Source of the DNA: Mesorhizobium sp. ES1-4
Lineage (GTDB): Bacteria; Pseudomonadota; Alphaproteobacteria; Rhizobiales; Rhizobiaceae
DNA: 64,000 bases
Assembly: GCF_020164745.1 (NCBI RefSeq)
Contig: NZ_JAIUGV010000001.1
Location: forward strand, 434,001-498,000
Direction of reading: 5' to 3'
The position numbers were made by a program, and so were the translations under genes. This document shows positions 44,352 through 53,355 of the stretch, one piece after another. Below the pieces are notes generated by a model. It did not search any database. It was not told where the DNA came from and worked only from the letters and a program-made list of their open reading frames with translations. The number at the start of each line of letters is the position of its first letter. Position 1 is the first letter of the stretch.

Positions 44352-46196
44352 ATGACAGGCATGGCGGCAGAGGCATCGGGCAGCGATCTCGTTCAGGTGG
44401 TGGCATTGCTGGCGGCAGGCGTGGTGGCCGTCCCGATCTTCAAGCGCATGGGTCTCGGTTCGATTCTCGGTTACCTGGCCGCCGGCGTGGTGATCGGCCC
44501 GTTCGGCATCGGCGTCTTTTCGGAATCGGGAGCCATCCTGCATGTCGCCGAACTCGGCGTTGTCATGTTCCTGTTCATAATCGGCTTGGAAATGCAGCCG
44601 TCGCGGCTCTGGGGCCTGCGCCGCGAGATCTTCGGGCTTGGGGCGCTTCAAGTCGGGGTCTGCGCCGTGCTGCTGACCGGTGTCGGCATGGCCGGAGGGT
44701 TTCCGATCGCGCAGTCCTTCGTCGCCGGCGCCGGTTTCGTGCTGACCTCGACGGCCATCGTCATGCAGCTTCTGGAGGAGCGCGGCGAAATCGCCTTGCC
44801 CAAGGGCCAGCGCATCGTCTCCATCCTGCTGCTGGAGGATCTCGCCATCGTGCCGCTGCTCGCCCTGATCGCCTTCCTGGCGCCCGGCGGGGCCGATACC
44901 AGCCTGTCGGAGCGGTTGACCGAGGTCGGCATCGGCCTCGCCGCGATCGTCGGGCTGGTGGTCGCGGGACGATACCTGCTCAACCCCTTCTTCCGCATCC
45001 TCGCGGATGCCCGTGCACGCGAGGTAATGACGGCTGCGGCACTGCTGGTCGTGCTTGGGTCGGCGCTCGCCATGCAACTCAGCGGCCTGTCGATGGCGAT
45101 GGGCGCGTTCCTGGCCGGCGTGCTGCTCTCGGAATCGACCTTCCGCCATCAACTCGAAGCCGACATCGAACCGTTCCGCGGCATCCTGCTCGGTCTGTTC
45201 TTCCTTGCGGTCGGCATGTCGCTCGATCTGCATGTGGTGGCGGCGAACTGGAAGCTGATCGCCATCTATGTAGTCGCCTACATGGCGATGAAGGCTTTCG
45301 GCATCTACGTCGTGGCCCGCGTCCTGAGATCAGGCCACCGCGAGGCGCTGGAACGCGCGGTCTTCATGGCGCAAGGCGGCGAATTCGCCTTCGTGCTTTA
45401 TTCCGCGGCGGCCGCCGTCGGCATCATCGACGGCCAGGCGAACGCGACGCTGACGGCGATCATCATCATCTCCATGGTGCTGACGCCGTTGGCAATCATT
45501 GCCCTGCGCTATTTCACGCCGCGCGACGAGCAGTCGCTGGACGGCGTCGAAGTCGCCGACGGCCTGACGGGCAGCGTGCTGATCATCGGCTTCGGTCGCT
45601 TCGGCCAGATCGCCAGCCAACCCCTGCTCTTGCGCGGCATCGACGTCTCGATCATCGATAACGATGTCGAGATGATCCAGGCGGCCGCCGATTTCGGCTT
45701 CAAGGTCTATTATGGCGACGGCACGCGGCTGGACATCCTTCACGCGGCCGGGGCCGGCCGGGCGCGGGCCGTGCTCATCTGTGTCGACAAGCCCGACGCC
45801 GCCATCCGCATCGCCGAACTCGTCAAGGCGGAGTTTCCGTTGCTTACGGTGCTGGCACGCGCTTTCGACCGCGGCACGGCCTTGCAACTCATTCGCGCCG
45901 GCGTCGATTATCAGCTGCGCGAAACCTTCGAATCGGCACTCGTCTTTGGCGGCTCGACACTCGAGGCGCTGGGCGTCGATCCCGAAGACGTCGCCGAAAC
46001 GATCGAGGACGTCAGGCGCCGCGACACCGCCCGCTTCGAGACCCAACTCGCCGAAGGCATCCGCTCTGGCCAGCGGTTCCTGAAAGGCAATATCGGCACG
46101 CCGATCCCGACCCCGCTCTCCACGCCCCGCCGTCCTGGCCAGGCGCTCAACGAGGAAACAGCCGGCGTCCTGCATAAGTCCGAAGCGACGGATTGA
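44352..46196 (+). CDS. CPA2 monovalent cation:proton antiporter (KefB/KefC-like)
   Basis: 614 residues: about twelve helices of the CPA2 exchanger (GLGSILGYLAAGVVIGPFGI, LSMAMGAFLAGVLLSESTF, FMAQGGEFAFVLYSAAAAV) and a C-terminal TrkA-N/RCK nucleotide-binding domain (VLIIGFGRFGQIASQPLLLR, DNDVEMIQAAADFGFKVYYG). This is the KefB/KefC arrangement, K+ efflux coupled to H+ uptake, gated in E. coli by glutathione adducts. No KefF/KefG partner is adjacent. The frame opens at 44184, but that part is the repeat element, so ATG 44352 is chosen; 44361 is an alternative. Confidence 0.88.
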   Translation: MTGMAAEASGSDLVQVVALLAAGVVAVPIFKRMGLGSILGYLAAGVVIGPFGIGVFSESGAILHVAELGVVMFLFIIGLEMQPSRLWGLRREIFGLGALQVGVCAVLLTGVGMAGGFPIAQSFVAGAGFVLTSTAIVMQLLEERGEIALPKGQRIVSILLLEDLAIVPLLALIAFLAPGGADTSLSERLTEVGIGLAAIVGLVVAGRYLLNPFFRILADARAREVMTAAALLVVLGSALAMQLSGLSMAMGAFLAGVLLSESTFRHQLEADIEPFRGILLGLFFLAVGMSLDLHVVAANWKLIAIYVVAYMAMKAFGIYVVARVLRSGHREALERAVFMAQGGEFAFVLYSAAAAVGIIDGQANATLTAIIIISMVLTPLAIIALRYFTPRDEQSLDGVEVADGLTGSVLIIGFGRFGQIASQPLLLRGIDVSIIDNDVEMIQAAADFGFKVYYGDGTRLDILHAAGAGRARAVLICVDKPDAAIRIAELVKAEFPLLTVLARAFDRGTALQLIRAGVDYQLRETFESALVFGGSTLEALGVDPEDVAETIEDVRRRDTARFETQLAEGIRSGQRFLKGNIGTPIPTPLSTPRRPGQALNEETAGVLHKSEATD

Positions 46197-46212
46197 ATAA
46201 GGAAATCAGGAA

Positions 46213-46758
46213 ATGGAATTGGACAGCAGGGCCTTGTCGGTCACCAAATTCTGGCGCGACGCCGGCGAGGATGCATGGTTCGAGAAGAACGATGCATTCG
46301 ATGCCGATTTCCGCGACCGCTTCCTCGACCTCCATTACGGCGCGGCGCGACGCGAATGCGACGACTGGTCAGGACATGCCGAAGGCTCGCTGGCGCTGAT
46401 GATCCTGCTCGACCAGTTTCCGCGCAATTGCTTTCGCGGCACCGGCCACATGTTTGCGACCGACCCGCTGGCAAGGCACTTCGCGCTAAAGGCGATCGAT
46501 GCGGGCCATGATGTGGCGTTGGAACCGGAGGTCCGCGTGTTCCTGTATCTGCCGTTCGAACATTCGGAAAATCCCGCCGACCAGGACCGTTCGGTTGAAC
46601 TTCACACCGCCAGGGCCGAGTCCAACTTGAAGTACGCGCTGGAACATCGCGACATCATCCGGCGCTTCGGCCGCTTTCCGCACCGCAACAGGATGCTTGG
46701 CCGCGAGACGACGGCTGAGGAAAAAGCCTTCCTGGATGACGGTGGTTTCTCCGGCTAG
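46213..46758 (+). CDS. DUF924-family protein
   Basis: 181 residues with the DUF924 pattern: TKFWRDAGEDAWFEKNDAFD, LALMILLDQFPRNCFRGTGH, MFATDPLARHFALKAIDAGH, PFEHSENPADQDRSVELH and RFGRFPHRNRMLGRETTAEE. A helical repeat (TPR-like) fold of unknown function, soluble. It follows the antiporter by 16 nt, likely in the same transcript, and converges with folK. Confidence 0.92.
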   Translation: MELDSRALSVTKFWRDAGEDAWFEKNDAFDADFRDRFLDLHYGAARRECDDWSGHAEGSLALMILLDQFPRNCFRGTGHMFATDPLARHFALKAIDAGHDVALEPEVRVFLYLPFEHSENPADQDRSVELHTARAESNLKYALEHRDIIRRFGRFPHRNRMLGRETTAEEKAFLDDGGFSG

Positions 46759-46769
46759 TGCCGCCGGGT

Positions 46770-47282
46770 CTAGGCCCACCACCAGGCGCGGCCGGATGGC
46801 AGCCGCTCGATGCCAGCCGCGTCCACGGAGACCAGGCGATCGGCAACGCGTTTGCCGCCTACGCTAAGGTCCGGCGCGATCTCGGCCAGCGGCGCCAGGA
46901 CGAAGGCGCGCTCCAGCATGCGCGGGTGCGGCACTTCCAGGCCCGTTTCATGGATGATGCGGTCGCCGAACACCAGGATGTCGATGTCGATCAGGCGCGG
47001 CCCCCATCTCTCCTCGCGCACGCGTTTGAGCTTTCGCTCGGCATCGAGACAGAGGTCGAGCAATGCCCGCGGCGACAGCCGCGTCGACAGTCCGGCGGCC
47101 GCGTTGAGGAAATCAGGCTGGTCGAGCTTGCCCCAGGGCGGCGTCCGGTAGAGCGAAGAAACGGCGGCCACGTCGGTATCGGGATCGGCATCGAGCAGGC
47201 GCAACGCCGCCCCCATCGATTTCGCCGGATCACCGAGATTGCCGCCGAGGCTGAGATAGACAGTGTTACTCGGGCCAGACAA
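46770..47282 (-). CDS. folK: 6-hydroxymethyl-dihydropterin pyrophosphokinase
   Basis: Activates the pterin for condensation with para-aminobenzoate in folate synthesis. 170 residues: VYLSLGGNLGDPAKSMGAAL at the start, SSLYRTPPWGKLDQPDFLNA, and the signature RWGPRLIDIDILVFGD followed by VPHPRMLERAFVLAPL. It overlaps folB by 17 nt, so the two are translationally linked; folP lies further upstream. Confidence 0.96.
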   Translation of the reverse strand: MSGPSNTVYLSLGGNLGDPAKSMGAALRLLDADPDTDVAAVSSLYRTPPWGKLDQPDFLNAAAGLSTRLSPRALLDLCLDAERKLKRVREERWGPRLIDIDILVFGDRIIHETGLEVPHPRMLERAFVLAPLAEIAPDLSVGGKRVADRLVSVDAAGIERLPSGRAWWWA

Positions 47283-47625
47283 CGGTCACCTCGACGTAAT
47301 CGAGCACGCCAGGCACCGGCGCGTTTGGCTTGCGAACGGTGACCTCGGCTTTGCGGATCTGGGGAAAGCGCCCGGTGAGAGCCTTTGCGACTTCCAGGGC
47401 CAAGGCTTCGATCAGGAAGCGCCTGTGTCCGGTGATGATTTGCTCGATGACCGTGAAGGCAACGCCGTAATTGACGGTCTCGCCGATGGCGTCATCGACG
47501 AGCGCGCGTCCGGGCTCGACGGTGAGCGAGGCATCGACATAGAACCGCTGACCCAGCGCTTCTTCCTCGTCCAGCACGCCGTGCCGGGCAAAGAAGGCGC
47601 AATTCTTCATGCGGATGACATACAT
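47266..47625 (-). CDS. folB: Dihydroneopterin aldolase
   Basis: Cleaves dihydroneopterin to hydroxymethyl-dihydropterin, the substrate of FolK. 119 residues with FFARHGVLDEEEALGQRFYV, VEPGRALVDDAIGETVNYG and the catalytic-lysine region RKPNAPVPGVLDYVEVTV. Ordered folP-folB-folK on the minus strand, with a palindromic repeat between folP and folB. Confidence 0.95.
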   Translation of the reverse strand: MYVIRMKNCAFFARHGVLDEEEALGQRFYVDASLTVEPGRALVDDAIGETVNYGVAFTVIEQIITGHRRFLIEALALEVAKALTGRFPQIRKAEVTVRKPNAPVPGVLDYVEVTVVWPE

Positions 47626-47645
47626 GGCTCAGCGTTCCGATCCAT

Positions 47646-47750
47646 TAGAGCAATTCCAGGGAAAGTGCGTAGCGGTTTTCTGTCCGGAATTACGTGAAAA
47701 CAAAGAGTTAGAGCGGTTCAGCGATTCAATCAAACGCTGAACCGCTCTAG
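47646..47750 (+). repeat. Intergenic palindromic repeat (copy A), ends in the folP stop codon
   Basis: About 105 bp starting TAGAGCAATTCCAGGG and ending in a perfect hairpin: TAGAGCGGTTCAGCG (47709-47723) and CGCTGAACCGCTCTA (47735-47749). It closely resembles the element at 51038-51140. The last CTA, read on the minus strand, is the TAG stop of folP. Confidence 0.9.
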
Positions 47751-48592
47751 GGCGACGTGCGTTCCCGCGCCAGCATAGCATCCGCCACAGCCAGCGCGTC
47801 CACGTTGATTGCGACATCATGGACGCGAAACAGATGCGCGCCCTTGAGCCTGAGGATGACGCTGGTCGCCGCGGTCCCGGCAGCCCGGTCGGCGGCGTCA
47901 CGGCCCGTGACGGTGCCGATGAAGCGTTTTCGCGACGTGCCGGCCATCAGCGGGAAGCCCAGCGCACCGAGTTCGGAAAACCGTGCCATCAGATCGAGGT
48001 TTTCCTCCGCCGTCTCCTTGGCGAAGCCAAAGCCGGGGTCGAGCACCATTTGGTCGTCGGCGACACCCTGCCCGCGCCCGATCGCCACCGATTTTCCCAG
48101 GAACGCCAACTGGTCGGCGATGACATCGGGCAGCTTGTCGCGGCCCCGGCCGGTATGCATGATGATGAGCCCGGCGCCGGTTTCGGCCGCCACCCGCGCA
48201 ATGTCGGGCTCGCGCTGCAGACCCCAGACATCATTGACGATATGCGCGCCGGCCGCCACCGCGAGTCCTGCGGTCTCCGCACGATAGGTGTCGACCGAGA
48301 TCAGCACGTCGCCGGCACGCGCCAGCGCCTCGATCACTGGCAGGATACGGACCTGCTCCTCGCTGGCCGAGATCGGGGCCGCGCCCGGCCGGGTCGATTC
48401 TCCGCCAACATCGATGATCGAGGCTCCTTCCCCGATCATGCGGCGCGCCTGGACCAGTGCGGTTGCGGGAGCATCGAACAGGCCGCCGTCGGAAAAGCTG
48501 TCGGGCGTGACGTTGAGGATGCCGACGACCACTGCCTTGCCGCCCAGCTCGATATGACGCCCATGCGCCATCTGCCACCGCGTCGCCGTCAT
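47747..48592 (-). CDS. folP: Dihydropteroate synthase
   Basis: Joins para-aminobenzoate to the pterin; the target of sulfonamides. 281 residues: VVGILNVTPDSFSDGGLFD, DVGGESTRPGAAPISASEEQ, ISVDTYRAETAGLAVAAGAH, DPGFGFAKETAEENLDLM and GTSRKRFIGTVTGRDAADRA. Complete active site. The TAG stop (47747-47749) lies in the end of the repeat. A few residues before GKAVVVG may be non-native; the ATG at 48592 or the Met at residue 8 could be the start. Confidence 0.96.
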   Translation of the reverse strand: MTATRWQMAHGRHIELGGKAVVVGILNVTPDSFSDGGLFDAPATALVQARRMIGEGASIIDVGGESTRPGAAPISASEEQVRILPVIEALARAGDVLISVDTYRAETAGLAVAAGAHIVNDVWGLQREPDIARVAAETGAGLIIMHTGRGRDKLPDVIADQLAFLGKSVAIGRGQGVADDQMVLDPGFGFAKETAEENLDLMARFSELGALGFPLMAGTSRKRFIGTVTGRDAADRAAGTAATSVILRLKGAHLFRVHDVAINVDALAVADAMLARERTSP

Positions 48593-48708
48593 TGTGCATC
48601 AACCATGGGCTCATCAACCAACGGGCATCAACGATGTATGATCCGCATCGGATCAGTTCCGTTGCGCCGGCAAAGGCCGTAAAGCAAGGTGACCGAAGAG
48701 GCAACACG

Positions 48709-49326
48709 ATGAAACGATCCCTTCTCTGCGCACTGCTGCTTGCCGGCGCCACCGTTCCGGCGGACGCCGTCAATCTGGTTAAGACTTACAGCTATTTCGC
48801 CATCGGCGGCAGAACGCTCGAGGATATCGAGCAGCAACTCACAGAACATGGGCCGCTGGTAAAAACCACGGGGTCACGCCATCCTGGCGCCACCCAGATG
48901 GCCTTCACGACGCGCATCAGCTACGCCAGCCAGCCGGGTTCCTGCCGGATCGCCGACGCGGTCGTGACCGTGAAGGTCAATGTGATCCTTCCCCAGTGGC
49001 GCCGCCCGCGCAAAGCCGACGCCGACGTGCGGCTGTTCTGGGATACATTGTCCGCCGACATCAAGCGCCATGAAGACCGTCATGTCGAGATCGCCAAGAA
49101 CCACGGCCGCGCACTGGAGGACGCCCTGAAGGCAAGCTATCCGCGGAAGGATTGCGATGCCGCGAAGGCCAAGGCCGCCGAGATCACGGCGGCTGAGCTT
49201 GCCAGGCACGATCAGGACCAGCTGCGGTTCGACCGCGTCGAGAGCGCCAATTTCGAAAGCCGCATCCTGCGGCTGATGCGCTATCGGATGGAGCGCATCG
49301 AGAGTGGCCGATTGCCGCCGCCCTGA
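48709..49326 (+). CDS. DUF922 secreted zinc-protease-like protein
   Basis: 205 residues; signal peptide MKRSLLCALLLAGATVPADA, then a domain with IGGRTLEDIEQQLTEHGPLV, ATQMAFTTRISYASQPGSCR and the zinc-binding pattern His121-Glu-x-x-His125 (RHEDRHVEIAKNHG). DUF922 proteins are predicted periplasmic zinc proteases with unknown substrates. ATG 48709 has AAGAGG upstream; the open frame further 5' covers the folP promoter side and is not used. Divergent from folP. Confidence 0.85.
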   Translation: MKRSLLCALLLAGATVPADAVNLVKTYSYFAIGGRTLEDIEQQLTEHGPLVKTTGSRHPGATQMAFTTRISYASQPGSCRIADAVVTVKVNVILPQWRRPRKADADVRLFWDTLSADIKRHEDRHVEIAKNHGRALEDALKASYPRKDCDAAKAKAAEITAAELARHDQDQLRFDRVESANFESRILRLMRYRMERIESGRLPPP

Positions 49327-49554
49327 ATGTGCGCTCGCCGCCTCCGTTCGCCTGGATGCAAGCCAACCGGGCGGAAGCGTAGTGCCAGCTTCGAATTTTT
49401 TTCGAGCACCGGTCGAAATCGGCCTATAGGGAACGACATATCAAGGGTTGCCACGAGCAAGCCGGAAACACGAACATCACGACCGGTCGCGCCGCGGATG
49501 CACCGGACAGACCCGATAGTGATGCCGCAGCGCAACGCGCATGGACGAGAAATT

Positions 49555-51036
49555 ATGGACCAGGCTGTCGACAAGCAGGACGTGATGGCAGCGAGCGCGC
49601 CGCTGACCGACAGCGAAAAGAACGTCATCATCGGCGGCGTCCTGCTGTCGATGCTGCTGGCGGCCCTCGACCAGACCATCGTCGCGCCGGCAATGCCAAC
49701 CATCGGGCGCTCTCTCGGCAATGCCGAGTACCTGCCATGGGTCGTTACCGGTTATCTCTTGACCGCAACCGCCGTGGCACCGCTCTACGGCAAGATTTCG
49801 GACGTCTACGGGCGTCGGCCGACCGTCTATGCGGCAATCCTTATCTTTCTTGCCGGATCGCTGGTCAGTGCGCTGGCCCCGAACATGTTCGTCCTTATCC
49901 TGGGGCGCGCGATCCAGGGGGCTGGCGGCGGCGGCCTTTTCGCGCTGACGCAGACCGTGGTCGGAGACCTTGTCCCGCCGCGCGAGCGGGCGCGCTATGC
50001 GGCGTGGTTCTCCGGCACGTGGGCCGTCGCCAGCGTCGCCGGGCCACTGCTGGGCGGCACCTTCGCCGAACATCTTCACTGGTCCCTCATCTTCTGGATC
50101 AATATCCCGCTGGGCTTCGTTGCGATGGCGATCATCAACAAGCCGCTCAAGAAGCTGCCTGCCGCGGCCAAGAATCACAGCATCGATGGTCTTGGAGCAT
50201 TGCTGCTCATCGTGGCCACGGCGCTGTTGCTGCTGGCGCTGAACTGGGGTGGCAGCGCCTACCCGTGGTTGTCGTCGGAAGTCATTGGCGTCCTGGCGTG
50301 CTCCGCGCTTTTCTGGGGCGCCTTTGCCCTGCGGCTGATGCGGGCGGCCGAACCGCTCATTTCGCTCGAGGTCCTGGGCAACCCGATCGTCCTGGCCGGC
50401 ACTTTGTCGATGTTCCTGCTCCAGGCCTCCAGCGTCGGCCTTGCCGTCTATCTGCCCGTATATCTGCAATCGATACTTGGCCTGACGGCCAGCGAATCGG
50501 GCACTGCAATGCTTGGCCTACTGCTTGGAACCGTGGGCGGCGCCGCGTCCAGCGGCCGCCTAATACCGCGCTTCACCCACTACAAGCGCATCGCCATGAT
50601 CGGCGTCGTTTTCGCTATCCTGTGCATGGGCCTGCTGGCCTTTGTCGCCGGCCAAGCATCGCTCCTCGTGGTCGAAGTCCTGACCATCTGTATCGGGCTG
50701 GGAACCGGGACGACATTTCCGGTAACCACCGTGTCCGTGCAGAACGCCGTCGATCGCATGCATCTTGGCGTGGCGACGGGGGTGCTTACCTTTCTGCGTT
50801 CGCTGGGCAGTGCATTGGGGGTCGCGATGCTCGGCGCCGTCGCTCTAGGCTTTGGATTGCCGCTGGCCGGTGAAGGCGTCCAGGTGGCTGGACGTGTCGT
50901 ATCGGCCGAACCCTTCGTGATGATCTTTCTCGTCGCGGCCGGCACTCTGGTCCTGGGCCTCATCACGCTGACGCTGATGCCCGAGAAGGAACTTCGAGGC
51001 CACATCGACGATCCGGCGCCGATCCTGGCGGAGTAA
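49555..51036 (+). CDS. DHA2-family MFS exporter (EmrB/QacA type)
   Basis: 493 residues, 14 helices. Typical blocks are LLAALDQTIVAPAMPTIGRS (motif D1), GKISDVYGRRPTVYAAILIF (motif A), GRAIQGAGGGGLFALTQTVV (motif B) and GTWAVASVAGPLLGGTFAEH (motif C, antiporter). A proton-coupled drug or metabolite exporter; no HlyD-type partner or regulator is next to it, so the substrate is open. The start is ATG 49555; the frame remains open upstream to 49327 but has no ribosome site. Its TAA abuts the repeat at 51038. Confidence 0.88.
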   Translation: MDQAVDKQDVMAASAPLTDSEKNVIIGGVLLSMLLAALDQTIVAPAMPTIGRSLGNAEYLPWVVTGYLLTATAVAPLYGKISDVYGRRPTVYAAILIFLAGSLVSALAPNMFVLILGRAIQGAGGGGLFALTQTVVGDLVPPRERARYAAWFSGTWAVASVAGPLLGGTFAEHLHWSLIFWINIPLGFVAMAIINKPLKKLPAAAKNHSIDGLGALLLIVATALLLLALNWGGSAYPWLSSEVIGVLACSALFWGAFALRLMRAAEPLISLEVLGNPIVLAGTLSMFLLQASSVGLAVYLPVYLQSILGLTASESGTAMLGLLLGTVGGAASSGRLIPRFTHYKRIAMIGVVFAILCMGLLAFVAGQASLLVVEVLTICIGLGTGTTFPVTTVSVQNAVDRMHLGVATGVLTFLRSLGSALGVAMLGAVALGFGLPLAGEGVQVAGRVVSAEPFVMIFLVAAGTLVLGLITLTLMPEKELRGHIDDPAPILAE

Positions 51037-51037
51037 C

Positions 51038-52228
<1,191 letters not shown>

Positions 52229-52250
52229 TCAGCGGTAAAAATCGCCGATT

Positions 52251-52571
52251 TCAGCCCTGACGTTCGGGAACCCGCACGATCAGGCCGTCGAGCGCGTCGC
52301 GCACCTTGATCTGGCACGACAGGCGCGAGTTCGGCTGAACGTCATAGGCGAAGTCCAGCATGTCTTCTTCCATCGCCTCGGGCTCGCCGACCTCGGCCGT
52401 CCATGCCTCATCGACATAGACATGGCAGGTCGCGCAGGCGCAGGCGCCGCCGCACTCCGCCTCGATGCCCGGCACCGCGTTACCGATGGCATTTTCCATG
52501 ACCGTCGAGCCGTTTTCGGCGTCCACGTCGAAATGTGTGCCGTCATGGGCGATGAAGGTCAGTTTGGTCAT
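52251..52571 (-). CDS. fdxB: Adrenodoxin-type [2Fe-2S] ferredoxin
   Basis: 106 residues. Cluster ligands: [19 protein letters not shown] gives C-x5-C-x2-C, and the fourth Cys is in RLSCQIKV. The C-x5-C spacing puts it with the ISC/P450-type ferredoxins (FdxB/adrenodoxin), not plant-type. It passes electrons to iron-sulfur assembly or to a cytochrome P450; the FNR next door is its likely reductase. AGGTG lies close before the ATG. Three 21-nt repeats stand directly upstream. Confidence 0.92.
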   Translation of the reverse strand: MTKLTFIAHDGTHFDVDAENGSTVMENAIGNAVPGIEAECGGACACATCHVYVDEAWTAEVGEPEAMEEDMLDFAYDVQPNSRLSCQIKVRDALDGLIVRVPERQG

Positions 52572-52582
52572 TTGTCACCTGA

Positions 52583-52645
52583 GGGAGTTTCACCGGCACG
52601 AAAGGGAGTTCGCCCGAGACGAAATCGAGTTTCGCCCGAGATAAT
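52583..52645. repeat. Three tandem 21-nt direct repeats upstream of the ferredoxin gene
   Basis: Units 52583-52603 (GGGAGTTTCACCGGCACG and AAA), 52604-52624 (GGGAGTTCGCCCGAGACG and AAA) and 52625-52645 (TCGAGTTTCGCCCGAGAT and AAT). The spacing is two helical turns, and they begin 12 nt before the start codon, so they could be stacked operator sites or a leader structure. Confidence 0.75.
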
Positions 52646-52713
52646 CACTCCGGCAAACAAGTCAACTGCCGCGCGAAAGCGCCGCTCCGTGACGTTTTTG
52701 TCTCAAACCGTGA

Positions 52714-53097
52714 TCAGCGATTGATGGCGGCGATGAAGTCGCGCACTTCGTCGATAAGCCTGCCGAGCCGATTGAGGATTTGGACGTCCTCCGGCCGGCG
52801 TTCGATCTCGGTGGCGCAATCGGCGATGGCGAAGGCGCCCACGCCGCGGGCCGAACCTTTCAGGCCATGAGCCAGCAAAAGTCGGTCCTTGATGTCGGCA
52901 TCGACTATCTTGTCGCGCACCGAAACTGCCTGCTGTACAAACAGCGCCAGCACCTCTTGCTCGAGGGTGCGGTCGCCCATCGTTTGCCGGGCAAGGTGTG
53001 CCAAATCGACTGGCCGGGACTGCCTCGTTCCCGATACGTCGCCCCCGGGCATTGAGAAGGCAATGCCGCTTTCGCCACGCATGAACTCGAACTCCAT
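52714..53097 (-). CDS. Histidine phosphotransfer (Hpt) domain protein
   Basis: 127 residues, an all-helical Hpt domain with the phospho-His in LLLAHGLKGSARGVGAFAIA. Such single-domain proteins shuttle phosphate between receivers in phosphorelays. Its kinase and regulator partners are not adjacent; the SixA-type phosphatase at 40269 acts on this class of protein in E. coli, but no link is shown here. The region 53098-53355 between it and the next gene is AT-richer and holds no gene. Confidence 0.85.
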   Translation of the reverse strand: MEFEFMRGESGIAFSMPGGDVSGTRQSRPVDLAHLARQTMGDRTLEQEVLALFVQQAVSVRDKIVDADIKDRLLLAHGLKGSARGVGAFAIADCATEIERRPEDVQILNRLGRLIDEVRDFIAAINR

Positions 53098-53355
53098 TTT
53101 CTTCGGCCGCCTGAAAACTAGGCGGATCCGGTGGACAACGGGTTAATGAATGGCCGGGAAAAATGTTGCGAAAGCGGCGCCCAAATCACGCTTCCGTTAA
53201 CCTTATATTTAAAGTTTTACGTATCCCGCGGAATGCATGTTTTCTTTACCCCCCTGTGTCATTACGATACGAGGGTCCATTTTCAGCCTCCTGCGCGGGG
53301 GTAAGACAACCAGAATTATAAGCCCCCGCGGCAGCTAGTACAGGGTAGCGAAGGC

